From contig JAWKOL010000025.1 in NCBI GenBank assembly GCA_041391225.1, positions 1-64,000 of the forward strand: 64,000 bases of DNA, written 5' to 3'. The stretch is from RI-153 sp041391225 (lineage in GTDB: Bacteria; Chloroflexota; Anaerolineae; Caldilineales; Caldilineaceae). Numbering within the stretch: the first letter of the stretch is position 1; each line of letters begins with the position of its first letter. The position numbers and the translations under genes were made by a program. Shown in pieces: positions 49,343 to 59,114 of the stretch. The notes below the pieces were generated by a model. It searched no databases and was not told where the DNA came from. It saw only the letters and a list, made by a program, of their open reading frames with translations.

Positions 49343-50002
49343 CTACCGGTGACAGACTCGACAGTTGGTAAGCCCATCCGTTGAAACCTGGTTTTCGACC
49401 ATCATCAGTTGGCCGAACTCCTCTTGCTCAATGGGTGGTTCCCAACCCATGGTGTAGACCTCGTCGGTTGGGCGAAGATACTTGTACGGCGCCTGATGAC
49501 AGTCCAAGCACCATGCCATCGTCATCGTCTCGTTCTGCCAGACGAGTGGCATCTGGTCTACACGGCCATGACAGGTTTCACACCCCACGCCCTTGGCCAC
49601 GTGAATACTGTGGTTGAAGTAGGCGTAGCCGGCCAGGTCGTGTACCTTATTCCAGACCAGAGGTTCGCCGGTGGCATAGCTGTTGCGCACCGGTTCCAGC
49701 AGTTCGCTGTATGTCGCGATTTGAGAATGGCAAGACATACAGGTATGTGTATCTGGGATGCCGGCGTAGGCGGTCTTTTCAGCCGACGTATGGCAATACT
49801 GACAGCTAATGTCAATCCGATCGGCGTGAAGCTGATGGCTGAAACGTACTGGTTGGGCAACCGCTATGCCGACAGGATCGTAGGTATACGGCGAGCGTGC
49901 CCATACGAAGATGATGGCGATAACGATGACCGCAACCAACAGCCCTGCCAACAGGCTCGCGCGAGCAAGGTTGTTAATACCGGGGCGAAATAGTTGTGAC
50001 AT
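49343..50002 (-). CDS. actA: Alternative Complex III subunit ActA, pentaheme cytochrome c
   Basis: 219 residues with one N-terminal membrane helix (ASLLAGLLVAVIVIAIIFVW) and five CxxCH motifs: CQYCH, CMSCH, CETCH, CLDCH and CRVCH. It is the outward-facing multiheme subunit of ACIII. The gene is intact and is followed by actB after 14 bases. Confidence 0.95.
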   Translation of the reverse strand: MSQLFRPGINNLARASLLAGLLVAVIVIAIIFVWARSPYTYDPVGIAVAQPVRFSHQLHADRIDISCQYCHTSAEKTAYAGIPDTHTCMSCHSQIATYSELLEPVRNSYATGEPLVWNKVHDLAGYAYFNHSIHVAKGVGCETCHGRVDQMPLVWQNETMTMAWCLDCHQAPYKYLRPTDEVYTMGWEPPIEQEEFGQLMMVENQVSTDGLTNCRVCHR

Positions 50003-50079
50003 GTCTGCAACCCATCTGGACTCGTGGCAGGAGAATTCGATTGACGTTGGACGACGGTTTGTTCACCAAACCTGAGACT

Positions 50080-51267
50080 TTAGGCGGCTGCACCAGCTTC
50101 TGTATGCCCGTGTGCATCGCTCTCTTGCCATTGCGGATGATTGATGGGCAGCAGTTCGTTGCGTTTCAAGATCCACACAAACGAGGCAACCCAGAGACCG
50201 CCGATGGCGAGTGGAAGGACAATATCCATCCAACTCAAGGATACTTCGGGCGAGAAGACCGGCACTACGTTCCAGTAGAGCCAGAACAGACGCATTACCA
50301 AAATCAACGCGGCTGCCAGCGTCAAACGTTCAACGCTGGAACGGAAGCCAGGAGTGAGGAGTAACACAAAGGGGACACCAAAGTGGAAAAACAGAACAAT
50401 CGACACGAACACCGGCCAGGCGCCTCCCAGTCGCTCAACATACCACACGGTGTACTCGGCCATGTTCCCCTGCCAGATGATGAGATACTGGAAGAACTCC
50501 ATATACATCCACAACATCAACGTTGCCAGCAGGACACTACCGATGTCGTTCAGAGAGCGCTCACGTACCCGTGTAGGCAGTGGCAGATGCTTCCACAACA
50601 AACCAAGCACCAACACAGCCAATGCTGCACCGGCCAGTGCTTCACGCGCCGCATACAGCAGACCATAGATGCTAGAGAACCACTTTGGCGTTAACGACGA
50701 AGACCAATCCAACGCGGCAAAGGTTATTGAGACAACCAACAGAATCAGCCCACCAGCACTTAGCTGCTTGGCCCGATCCAACAAACGCGAATCGCCCGTC
50801 TTATCATTTCGATACGAAAACTGTGTCACGAAATAAGCCAGGGGAATCCATACGACGAAGTAAAGGGCGGAACGAAGCAGGAACAACTCCACTGTAAAGA
50901 AAGAAGCCTTCGATGCAGGAAGCGAACTCAACACCTCGGCATTTGTCCATGGATACAGCAACCCAAGACCAAAGACCAGCGGCACAAAGAGCACCAACAT
51001 GACAATTACTGTCCGTGCCCCGGCAGCAAACAAACGCTGAATCGCAAAACTGAAAGCGCCATTGATCAGGTTCATCACCATAAACAGACCAAGACAGCCG
51101 AGTGTCACCCCCATCCAGTACAAAAATCCAATCAAGTAGCCCCGGAAAAAGTGTTCGATATTCAGGACAGCGCCGACAATGCCGAGGACAATACCTACAG
51201 CCGCGACGACAAGCGCACCCAACTGAATCCGGTTTAACTGCGCAGAAATCCATTCAACCTGATGCAT
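50080..51267 (-). CDS. actF: Alternative Complex III subunit ActF, second NrfD-like membrane protein
   Basis: 395 residues, ATG 51267 after AGGTGGAGCC. Ten membrane helices. LNIEHFFRGYLIGFLYWMGV and the later WMYMEFFQYLIIWQGNM (with conserved Glu and Gln) identify the family. ActF pairs with ActC and carries the proton-pathway residues in published ACIII structures. Here it is the first gene of the operon, ahead of actA, rather than after actE. It is intact. Confidence 0.88.
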   Translation of the reverse strand: MHQVEWISAQLNRIQLGALVVAAVGIVLGIVGAVLNIEHFFRGYLIGFLYWMGVTLGCLGLFMVMNLINGAFSFAIQRLFAAGARTVIVMLVLFVPLVFGLGLLYPWTNAEVLSSLPASKASFFTVELFLLRSALYFVVWIPLAYFVTQFSYRNDKTGDSRLLDRAKQLSAGGLILLVVSITFAALDWSSSLTPKWFSSIYGLLYAAREALAGAALAVLVLGLLWKHLPLPTRVRERSLNDIGSVLLATLMLWMYMEFFQYLIIWQGNMAEYTVWYVERLGGAWPVFVSIVLFFHFGVPFVLLLTPGFRSSVERLTLAAALILVMRLFWLYWNVVPVFSPEVSLSWMDIVLPLAIGGLWVASFVWILKRNELLPINHPQWQESDAHGHTEAGAAA

Positions 51268-52183
51268 GGCTCCACCTGTTAGAGTGGTGATTGTGCAAAC
51301 CCCGCCGAAGTTGGGTTTCGGCCTGCGCCTATACTCACTCAGGCGGCAAAACAGAAACAACCTCTACGGCGATCTACACAGTGGGGTTAGGGTTTGGGAG
51401 GATGGTAAGGGTAGCGGATCGCGGCAAGACAGACAGAACCAACTTCAATTCTGCATCACTTTCAGCGTCGCCTGTACTGCATTACCGCCAACATACAACA
51501 AAACACTTAGGATTTGGTGTTGTAGCCTTGCATAACTTGCTCAAATTGTTTCGCAAAACCTGTGCCGCTGCCTAACTTTACATCCTCGCTGCACTTCTCG
51601 TCCTATAATCAGGGCCAGTCTTCCACCTGACCATATGGCTAGGCAACAGACTGGCCCCTGGGTGAAATACTGCTTGCTCACTCTGGTGGAAAACAACATA
51701 CAAAACAAATCCAATCATTTGTAGTTGGCAGAACATGTACAGGTTGTACACAACCTCTAATCTCACTTTTTGCACAGCTTCCACCTATCTTCTCGACAAA
51801 CCGCCACGGAACCACTCATCAAGTGGCCAGGTTTTGAGGCGCCACGTAGGCGGCATATATCGACAATCGGGGCATTTTTGGAGCGTTTGACATGGTGAAT
51901 TGCGCTTTGTTATACTGGCGCACACTTGATTTCCGACAATCGAAGCGCGTGAAATCATCCGCTAAGTCACACAGTGTGCAGCAACAGCACCTCAACTGCA
52001 TTGGGCTATTCATCAGGCCACTGTGAACTCCAGGATGGAATCTCAGGCAACTCGTCTGGATCTCTGGAGCAGCAGCCCATTTCTCGACAATTGATGTACT
52101 ACACCAGTCGGCTCATGGAAAAGCGAGCCATTGTACTTCTGATGCCTTGTCTGTCCACCTTCACAACCACCAGGAGAAAGACT
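51268..52183. other. 900-base intergenic region between the ACIII operon and the sugar transporter
   Basis: It separates the minus-strand photosynthesis block from the plus-strand sugar locus and must hold both promoters. A strong plus-strand promoter is at 51887-51916. A hairpin, GGGCCAGTCT (51612-51621) with AGACTGGCCC (51648-51657), lies in the middle. No convincing minus-strand promoter for actF was found, and no gene was recognised. Confidence 0.5.
51887..51916 (+). promoter_or_regulatory. Consensus sigma-70 promoter of the sugar ABC transporter genes
   Basis: Perfect TTGACA (51887-51892), 18-base spacer, TATACT (51911-51916). It implies a leader of about 260 bases before the binding-protein gene. 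Confidence 0.75.
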
Positions 52184-53605
52184 ATGCCACGTCGAGAGGA
52201 AGAGTATCTGGTTCAGCAAGCCCTGCTCAGCCAGTGAAGCAAGGACGCCTGAACCACGCCATTCATGACCCGCATGATGGCGGCAGGCTTGGGTCTGAGT
52301 GGGATCAGTGCAGCCGTGGTAGGCTGTATGCCTGCACCGGCTGCGCCGTCGGCGCCTGCAGCATCATCGGGCGGCGGCGCTGCGGCCACAGAGGCGGAGC
52401 GCGCCCTGACGCCAACCTTCTACCCGTGGATCGTCGACCTGCACCCCAGCATCCCGCAGGTGAACTCGCAATTCTCCGATCTCAACTTCCAGATCGCGCC
52501 AGTAGAAGGTTTCGGCATCGAACGCTTTGTGGCCGAGGCCAAGAACCAGGAGAGCACCTGGGATGTCTACGTGGGCATGACCCCCTTCGTCGAGATGACA
52601 GCCCTGATCGAGGCCGACGTCATCGAACCGTGGGACAACTACATTCCCAAAGACGTGCTAGACGATCTGATCCCCTCCATCCGCGAAGAATGCACCGTCG
52701 ACGGCAAGCTGTATAGCTGGCCTTTCCTGCTCGATGTTGTCGGTATGGGGTGGAACTCTGAGATCACCGACAACGCGGGCATTGCCACTATCCCCACCAC
52801 CTGGGACGAATACCTGACCATGTCCCAACAGATCGTCGACTCCGGCGCGGCGCTCTACGGCTGTACCTTCGATGCCCACGGCTGGCGCTCGCTGGCGCCC
52901 TTCACGCACAGCCTTAGCACCGACGTCTACACCGCCGAGGGGCTGTTCGACTTCACCAGCGAAGCCGCTATTGAGGCGCTGAAGCTGATGAAAGAGATGA
53001 TGGCGTTCTCTCACCCAGACATCCTGCTCGAAGGCGCCAGCGACGGCGGCGTCAACGGCACGCCCGACGAAGTGGCCTTTGCTGCCCAGCGTGTGGGTTT
53101 TTACACCAAATACTTCAACGCGCCGCTGCGCATGGCCGCCAACTGGCCTGATCCCACCAAGTTGAAGATGGGCGGCCTGCCCAAGTTCACCGGCGGCGAA
53201 GGCGCCACCGTCTTCTGGACCACGGGCGCTTGCCTCTTCAAGCATGGCAAGAACAAGGAAGCCGCCGCCGAATATGTGAAGACACTCACCTACGATCAGC
53301 AGATCTGGCAGGATTCGATTGCAGGCAGCGCAACCGCCCATCCAGGCCAGTTGCCGCCCTACACGTCGCTCTACGCCGATTGGGATGCCAATGCCCCCGA
53401 GTGGATGCCCGACTTCGTGGGCCTCATTCGCGATCAACTGCCGATTGCGCGGGCGATCAACAACCACCTCTTCGGCCTGAGCCAGTTCCAGATCGGCAAA
53501 GCCCACTGGGACAAGTTCCTCACCGGCGAAGAGGCCGATCCGATGGTCGCCATGCAGGCCGCCAAGGACGCTGTGTTGGCCGAGCTCGCCAGAGCCCAGA
53601 GCTAG
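52184..53605 (+). CDS. Sugar ABC transporter substrate-binding lipoprotein (leader disrupted)
   Basis: About 473 residues if it starts at ATG 52184, which follows CAGGAGAAAG. That frame hits TGA at 52235; two compensating indels before 52265 would give a leader of the kind VKQGRLN(RR)xFMTRMMAAG, a Tat/lipoprotein signal (GLSGISAAVVGC). The intact part from 52265 is a family 1 solute-binding protein: SQFSDLNFQIAPVEG, VYVGMTPFVEM, GKLYSWPFLLDVVGMGWNS. The ligand is probably a sugar or oligosaccharide; the next two genes are its permeases. No ATPase gene is nearby, so a shared MsmX-like ATPase elsewhere is likely. Confidence 0.8.
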
Positions 53606-53689
53606 TCGCATCAAAATCCCGCAGGCAAACAGGGGCGAGACGGCAACGTCTCCCCCTGTTTCTTTGCCATTCGCCCCTGGTGACCACAC

Positions 53690-54634
53690 ATGGCAACGCT
53701 AACCTCAAAACCGGCTACACAGGTGACCCACCGGCGCCGCCCACACATTCTGCGTTATTTCACAAACTGGGTTTTCCTGGTGCCGGCGCTCTTCTTCTTC
53801 CTCGGCTACATGGTCTACCCGATTCTGCGTGTCCTCTTCATCAGCTTCACCAATTTCAAGTATCTGAGCCGGGATCCGGCACAGTTCGTTGGCCTGCAAA
53901 ACTATGTGGATGCGCTCCAGGATCCGGTGATGTACGATGGCCTGTGGCGGGCAGTGCAGTTTACGGTGATGTTCTTACCGGGGACGATCATCATTCCGCT
54001 GCTGCTGGCCGTGCTCGTAGACAGGGTGCAGCACAGCGGACTGTCCACCTTCTATCGCATTATCATCCTCATCCCCGCTGTGATCCCAGGGCCGATGATC
54101 TTCGTGCTGTGGAAATGGCTGTACAACTTCCAGATTGGGCCGATCAACTACATCCTCATCGAGTGGCTGGGCTGGTTCACGCCGCAGACGGCGCCGCAGT
54201 GGCTGGGCGGCACCGCGTTGACGCTGCCCGCGGTGGCGATCTTTGAGGTGTGGTGGGGACTGGGCTATCACACCATGTTCTTCCTGGCCGGGCTGGCCGC
54301 CATTCCCAAGGAACTGTACGAGGCGGCGCGCATCGACGGCGCCAACGAGTGGCGTCTGCTCCTGCACGTCACCATCCCGCGACTACGTCCTATCCTGGCG
54401 GTGCTGGTGGTGTTGCGTTTCGGTTCGGCCATGGCCGTGATCGACGAATTCCTCATCTTCGGCGGCTTCAACCGCGCTTCTCCCACCTACACATGGACTG
54501 TCTACATGTACGATCTGGCCTTCAAAATCGGCGAGTGGCTGCAAGGCTACGCCGCCGCCATCGGCTGGATCGGCGCCATGTCGATGATGGTGGTGGTGGC
54601 GGGATTGTTGTATGTGTTCAGGCCACAAGATTAA
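53690..54634 (+). CDS. Sugar ABC transporter permease (MalF/UgpA type)
   Basis: 314 residues and six membrane helices. The N-terminus has WVFLVPALFFFLGYMVYPIL, and the EAA loop reads ELYEAARIDGANEWRLLLHV. It is the first of the permease pair for the preceding binding protein, 84 bases downstream of it. It is intact. Confidence 0.9.
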   Translation: MATLTSKPATQVTHRRRPHILRYFTNWVFLVPALFFFLGYMVYPILRVLFISFTNFKYLSRDPAQFVGLQNYVDALQDPVMYDGLWRAVQFTVMFLPGTIIIPLLLAVLVDRVQHSGLSTFYRIIILIPAVIPGPMIFVLWKWLYNFQIGPINYILIEWLGWFTPQTAPQWLGGTALTLPAVAIFEVWWGLGYHTMFFLAGLAAIPKELYEAARIDGANEWRLLLHVTIPRLRPILAVLVVLRFGSAMAVIDEFLIFGGFNRASPTYTWTVYMYDLAFKIGEWLQGYAAAIGWIGAMSMMVVVAGLLYVFRPQD

Positions 54635-54639
54635 GAATT

Positions 54640-54795
54640 TTCGATTGACGATTTTCGATTGACGATTTCGATTTTCGATTGTCTTGAAAAAGGAAATGCA
54701 CGCATCATTGTAGGTTGGCTCATACAACCGGCCTTCCAATACCTGTTCACAATATCAACCAGACAATCGTCAATCGTCAATCGAAAATCGTCAAT
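54640..54795. repeat. Intergenic palindrome, 'TTCGATTGACGATT' type
   Basis: The left arm TTTCGATTGACGATTTTCGA (repeated) pairs with the right arm GACAATCGTCAATCGTCAAT CGAAAATCG. It fills the space between the two permease genes. Confidence 0.85.
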
Positions 54796-54814
54796 AAGAA
54801 TGAATGGACGAACA

Positions 54815-55678
54815 ATGGCTCAACAATCGCTCGCAACCAACTACCGACGACGCAACCAGATCGGGAATGTCCTCAAACACGTGGTGATCAACTTCTTCGT
54901 GTTGATCATCCTGATCCCGTTGGCCTGGGTCCTGTTGCTCTCGGTCAAGTCGATCCCCGATGCCTACACCGGCGCGCTCTGGCCCGAACAGTTCGACTTC
55001 ACCCACTACGCCTACGTGTTGGACAAGATCGAGACACTGCCGCGCAACCTTTTCAACAGCATCTATGTCACACTGGCGACCGTCTTGATCACGGCTGTCT
55101 GCGCTGTGCTGGGTGGTTATGCGTTGGTGCATCTAGAAGTGCCGGGGCGGAAATTCGTGGTCTTTGGTTTGATCGCGTCACTGTACTTTCCGGTGCGTGT
55201 CGTCTCGTTGATCTCGATCTTTGAGATTCAGCGCAACCTGGGCCTGATCAATACGACGAGTGGACTCATCTTGCCTTACGTGACGTTGAACCTGGCCATC
55301 AGTATTTTGATCATGCGCAGCATCTTCGAGCAGATCCCCACCGAACTCATGGACGCGGCCCGTATCGACGGTTGCGGCGCCTGGCGTACGCTTCTACAGG
55401 TGGCGCTGCCGTTGATCACCAACGGGCTGGTGGTGGTGCTGATCGTCAACTTTGTGACGGCTTGGGGCGAATACCTGCTCGCCGCCACGTTGACCAACGA
55501 TCAGGCCGTGCGCACGCTGCCGGTAGTGCTCGCCTCTGCCCACGGCGGCATGGGACAGTGGGCCTGGCCGCGCATCGCCGCTGTCTACGTCATCGTGATC
55601 ACGCCCGGCATCGTGGTCTTCGCGTTTGCGCAGCGGTTCTTCTTCCAGGGCTTGCTCGAAGGCGCGCTCAAGGCGTAG
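54815..55678 (+). CDS. Sugar ABC transporter permease (MalG/UgpE type)
   Basis: 287 residues; ATG 54815, or 54800 (five residues longer). Six membrane helices and the EAA motif ELMDAARIDGCGAWRTLLQV. It is the second permease of the pair. The start region runs straight out of the palindrome, leaving little room for a ribosome binding site, so the exact start is open. Confidence 0.88.
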   Translation: MAQQSLATNYRRRNQIGNVLKHVVINFFVLIILIPLAWVLLLSVKSIPDAYTGALWPEQFDFTHYAYVLDKIETLPRNLFNSIYVTLATVLITAVCAVLGGYALVHLEVPGRKFVVFGLIASLYFPVRVVSLISIFEIQRNLGLINTTSGLILPYVTLNLAISILIMRSIFEQIPTELMDAARIDGCGAWRTLLQVALPLITNGLVVVLIVNFVTAWGEYLLAATLTNDQAVRTLPVVLASAHGGMGQWAWPRIAAVYVIVITPGIVVFAFAQRFFFQGLLEGALKA

Positions 55679-55684
55679 CCGATC

Positions 55685-56311
55685 CTAGCCACCCAATTCT
55701 GCCGTGCTGAAGACAACGCTGAACTGCTTGCAGTAGATCACCACCGACCGAAACGCCGAAAGATCAAGATCAGCGGGCAGTTCGTAGTTCTGGCTGCCCA
55801 CATTTCCCTTGAGCAGCGCCACTTCGAAGTCGCCGTCGCTGTGAAGCTGATCACCGCTACGAGGCGCGGGGTGGCCCGACAAATAGACATAGAGATCAGG
55901 CCCGTTCGTCACCTCGAAATTCTCAAAGCGTAGGACGCGTTGACCATCGGCCAGTTCGTAGATCGCGGCTTCGCCCATGCCGCGGTGGACGGCGTCTGCG
56001 TCGACAAACATGCCACCCAACAGATGCACCGGCTCGCTTTCGGTGACGGCGACGGTGACGCGCGTCGCTTCAGCTGTCGGCGTAGGCGCGGTGACGTCCT
56101 CTGCCGCGGCGCTCGCGGTGACAACCTCAGTCGCGGCAGCCTCGACCGTCGCATCGGGCATCGTCGCCACCGTCACCACTGGGAATGCCTCTTCCACCTG
56201 CTGGTCGATGAAAAGCGGCGACAAGAGATACCACCCAACCGCTATCACAACAACCAACACCGGCACAGACAATACCAACCCGAGTCGGGAAAAACGACGC
56301 ATGTTCTCCAT
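55685..56311 (-). CDS. Membrane-anchored DM13-domain protein
   Basis: 208 residues from ATG 56311 after AAGGAGACACACG. An N-terminal signal anchor (LGLVLSVPVLVVVIAVGWYL) and an Ala/Thr/Val-rich linker precede a DM13 domain (GMGEAAIYELADGQRVLRFE, GPDLYVYLSGHPAP, SVVIYCKQFSVVFSTAEL). The conserved lone cysteine in VIYCKQF is proposed in DM13 proteins to take part in electron transfer. It is convergent with the permease gene; its tie to the sugar locus is unclear. Confidence 0.8.
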   Translation of the reverse strand: MENMRRFSRLGLVLSVPVLVVVIAVGWYLLSPLFIDQQVEEAFPVVTVATMPDATVEAAATEVVTASAAAEDVTAPTPTAEATRVTVAVTESEPVHLLGGMFVDADAVHRGMGEAAIYELADGQRVLRFENFEVTNGPDLYVYLSGHPAPRSGDQLHSDGDFEVALLKGNVGSQNYELPADLDLSAFRSVVIYCKQFSVVFSTAELGG

Positions 56312-56449
56312 CGTGTGTCTCCTTTGAAGATTTGGTAAAATTGAACGCAACGTAGCCAGGATACCCCACACTTGAAACAGGCTTGTTGCCAAATTCTTAC
56401 CGTTCTATGAACAAGTAGGTCAATGTCGTTACACAATGCTTTCTGCTTG

Positions 56450-56514
56450 AGATTGGGCGATTAAGGGATTGGGCGATTGGAGCAGACGCACAAATCTCCT
56501 AATCGCCCAATCTC
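56450..56514. repeat. Intergenic palindrome, 'GATTGGGCGATTAAGGGATT' type
   Basis: GAGATTGGGCGATT (56450-56463) pairs with AATCGCCCAATCTC (56501-56514). It precedes the aldolase gene. Confidence 0.85.
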
Positions 56515-56573
56515 AAAGCCTGATGACGTTGGCAGCCATGTTCACACGGACTCCCTCCCCAGAAAGGCACACC

Positions 56574-57341
56574 ATGCAATCAGCGCGCAAGTTGCGGCAG
56601 CGGATCGAAAGCCGGACACTCACCACGGGTGTCCTCGCCATCGATCACATCTGGATCGAACTCGTGGAGATCTGCGCCCTCTCCGGCCTCGACTACCTCA
56701 TCGTGGACATGGAACACGGCGCCCACGATCCGTCTGTCATCGTCGACGTCTGCACCGTGGGGCGGCTCATCGACTTCCCAGTGCTGATCCGCCCCATCAA
56801 CCACGAGATCAACACCATCCGCAAGGTGATCGACATGGGCGCCTGCGGGATGCTGCTGCCCACCGTGAACAGCACCGCCCAACTCGACGAAGTGCGCGAT
56901 GCCATCTACCTGCCCCCACGCGGACAGCGCCGCCCTGGTGGCCTGGGCAATCGCTGGGTGAGCGGCCTTGCCTACAACAATTGGAAAACCGAAGTCGAAG
57001 ACGATCTGATCATCCTGCCCCAGATCGAAACGAAGATCGGCCTGGCCAACGCCGACGCCATCGCCGCCCATGAGATCGTCACCGCCATGGCGCATGGACC
57101 CTACGATCTTTCCGCCGATCTGGGCGTGTGCGGACAGATTACCGGCCCCGAGGTGACCGCGGCCACGGTGCAGGTGCGCGACGCCGCAGCCCGCGCCGGC
57201 AAAAACATGTGGGTCATCGGCGACGGCCCCAGCCTGGCCGCGCAAGGATACACCTTTATCTGCATCGGCGAACCCAGCGCCATGCTGCAGAACGTGATGC
57301 GGCAGACGGTGGAGAGAACAGAAGAAGGGATTGGTGATTAG
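56574..57341 (+). CDS. HpcH/HpaI-family 2-keto-3-deoxy sugar acid aldolase
   Basis: 255 residues, ATG 56574 after AGAAAGG; an ATG at 56538 is possible. The TIM-barrel family motifs are FDYLIVDMEHGAHDP-like LDYLIVDMEHGAHDP (with metal-binding Glu), PVLIRP, DMGACGMLLPTVNS and YDLSADLGVCGQ. Family members cleave 2-keto-3-deoxy-rhamnonate, -galactarate or similar acids to pyruvate and an aldehyde. It fits sugar-acid breakdown with the nearby SMP-30 lactonase and SDR. The last codons (GIGD, stop) come from the palindromic repeat. Confidence 0.85.
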   Translation: MQSARKLRQRIESRTLTTGVLAIDHIWIELVEICALSGLDYLIVDMEHGAHDPSVIVDVCTVGRLIDFPVLIRPINHEINTIRKVIDMGACGMLLPTVNSTAQLDEVRDAIYLPPRGQRRPGGLGNRWVSGLAYNNWKTEVEDDLIILPQIETKIGLANADAIAAHEIVTAMAHGPYDLSADLGVCGQITGPEVTAATVQVRDAAARAGKNMWVIGDGPSLAAQGYTFICIGEPSAMLQNVMRQTVERTEEGIGD

Positions 57342-57401
57342 TGAATGGTGATTGGGGCAGACGTGATCTCTGCCCCAATCACCATTCACTAATCACCAAT
57401 C
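57329..57401. repeat. 33-base perfect intergenic palindrome, 'GATTGGTGATTAGTGAATGG' type
   Basis: Arms 57329-57361 and 57369-57401 are perfectly complementary over 33 bases, with a seven-base loop. The left arm provides the stop codon of the aldolase gene. Confidence 0.95.
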
Positions 57402-57421
57402 ACCCAGCCCCAAAAAACATC

Positions 57422-58168
57422 ATGGACAAAACCAACATCTCTCTCGAAGTATGTGTCGATTCGGTGGCGGGCGCCGTTGCTGCACAGGACGGTGGGGCCG
57501 TGCGCGTGGAACTGTGCGACAACCTCATCGAAGGCGGCACCACCCCCAGCGCAGGGACCATCGCACTGGCGCGCAGACACATCGACATCGGCCTCAATGT
57601 GATCATCCGCCCGCAGGGCGGCGACTTCTGCTACAGCGATGTCGAGTTTGAGGTGATGCGCTACGATGTCGAGGAAGCCAAACGCCTGGGCACGGACGGG
57701 GTCGTCATCGGCGTCCTCACGCCCGACGGCGACATCGACGTGGACCGCGTGCGCGCGCTGATCGACGTGGCACGGCCGCTCAGCGTCACTTTTCACCGCG
57801 CCTTCGACGTTTGCCGCGATCCCTTTGCCGCGCTGGAAACGCTCATCGATCTGGGCGTGGATCGCGTCCTCACTTCGGGCCAGGAACCGACGACACTGGA
57901 AGGCGCGGACCTGATTGCCGAGCTGGTCCGCCGCGCCGGGGATCGCATCATCATCATGGCCGGTGGGGGCATCAACGAGCGCAACGTGGACAAGATCATC
58001 GCCCAGACCGGCGTCAAAGAGATCCACGTCAGCGCCCGCTCCAGTGTGGACAGCGCCATGACCTACCGCAACACGCGCGTCTTCATGGGCGGCGAACTGC
58101 GCCCGCCCGAATACTCGCGCAAGACAACGGACGCAGCGCGGGTGCGTTTCTTCGCGGGGATACGGTGA
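57422..58168 (+). CDS. cutC: CutC-family protein
   Basis: 248 residues from ATG 57422. The TIM-barrel family pattern is clear: SLEVCVDSVAGAVAAQDGGA at the start, then RVELCDNLIEGGTTPSAGTI, IRPQGGDFCYSDVE, VTFHRAFDVC and RVLTSGQEPTTLEGADLI. CutC was first linked to copper tolerance but the role is now doubted; catabolic operons often carry it. Its place among sugar-degrading genes, not the copper genes at 16-21 kb, favours a metabolic role here. Confidence 0.9.
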   Translation: MDKTNISLEVCVDSVAGAVAAQDGGAVRVELCDNLIEGGTTPSAGTIALARRHIDIGLNVIIRPQGGDFCYSDVEFEVMRYDVEEAKRLGTDGVVIGVLTPDGDIDVDRVRALIDVARPLSVTFHRAFDVCRDPFAALETLIDLGVDRVLTSGQEPTTLEGADLIAELVRRAGDRIIIMAGGGINERNVDKIIAQTGVKEIHVSARSSVDSAMTYRNTRVFMGGELRPPEYSRKTTDAARVRFFAGIR

Positions 58169-58200
58169 TCATCCCTGTCTAACTCTCACAAGGATCAACC

Positions 58201-58956
58201 ATGCACCTCATCGAAAACCCTAGCGGCAACTACCGCTTCCTCACCGGCATTGCGCCCTATTCGGCCGGGGTGACGGCCATGCCCGGCTTTGAGATCGTGC
58301 GCGCCACGCTGCAAAGACCGATCCCCTACCGGGCGGGATTCGACGCTGTCATCGCGCATCTGGCTACGCGGGATCGTCCTCGTGCGGCGCTGTGTGCGGT
58401 CGAATTGCGTCTGCCCGCGCCGCTGAGCTTCGCCGGCTTTGCCGACTTCAACGCCGGTTACCAGGCATTGCTCGCCGACTGGGATCTGCTCGTGGACGGG
58501 CGCAACCCCGTCGCGCGGACCAACATCGCGCCGGCCTACGCCGCACCACCCGAGCCGTCGCTCTACGCCTTCTCGTACACCGTCCCCAGCAGCCGGCCCG
58601 GCCCGTCGTTCATCGTCGCCGGGGCCGGTGACCTGCGCGATCAGGCCGACCTGTCCGCCGCCGCGGTGGTCCGTCCTGGCGAAACCACGCCCGACGCGCT
58701 GCGCCAGAAAGCCGAAACCGTCATGTCCGTCATGCAGGAACGCCTCTCCGGTCTCTGCGCAGGCTGGGACAACGTCACCGCCGTGGACATCTACACCGCC
58801 GAACCCGTAGACAGCTACCTTGCCGACGTCGTCCTCCAGCCCATCGGCGCGGCCGCAATCCACGGCGTCACCTGGCACTACAGCCGCCCACCCATCGCAA
58901 ACTTGGTCTACGAAATGGATCTGCGCGGGGTGCAGAATGAAATCAGAATTGAGTAA
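58201..58956 (+). CDS. Unknown protein of the sugar locus, possibly RidA-like
   Basis: 251 residues, 32 bases downstream of cutC. The N-terminal half (ENPSGNYRFLTGIAPYSAGV, then FEIVRATLQRPIPYRAGFD) is not recognised. The C-terminal half (RQKAETVMSVMQERLSGLCA, then NVTAVDIYTAEPVDSYLADV) recalls the fold of the RidA/YjgF family but lacks clear proof. No signal peptide or membrane helix is seen, so it is likely cytoplasmic. It is intact and in an operon with the aldolase and SMP-30 genes. Confidence 0.7.
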   Translation: MHLIENPSGNYRFLTGIAPYSAGVTAMPGFEIVRATLQRPIPYRAGFDAVIAHLATRDRPRAALCAVELRLPAPLSFAGFADFNAGYQALLADWDLLVDGRNPVARTNIAPAYAAPPEPSLYAFSYTVPSSRPGPSFIVAGAGDLRDQADLSAAAVVRPGETTPDALRQKAETVMSVMQERLSGLCAGWDNVTAVDIYTAEPVDSYLADVVLQPIGAAAIHGVTWHYSRPPIANLVYEMDLRGVQNEIRIE

Positions 58957-59100
58957 TTTTCGATTGACGATTGACGATTTACGATTTCTCGTCGAGAGAG
59001 CGAATGTGCTATAGGGCGGCGAATGGGTCAACAACATGCCAATGTAAAGCCCAGATCCTCAACCAGACAATCGAAAATCGTCAATCGAAAATCGAAAATC
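58957..59100. repeat. Intergenic palindrome, 'TTCGATTGACGATT' type
   Basis: Left arm TTTTCGATTGACGATTGACG; right arm CAATCGAAAATCGTCAATCG AAAATCG. It is the same word family as 54640-54795 and ends five bases before the ribosome binding site of the SMP-30 gene. Confidence 0.85.
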
Positions 59101-59114
59101 TTAAAGGAGTCCTC

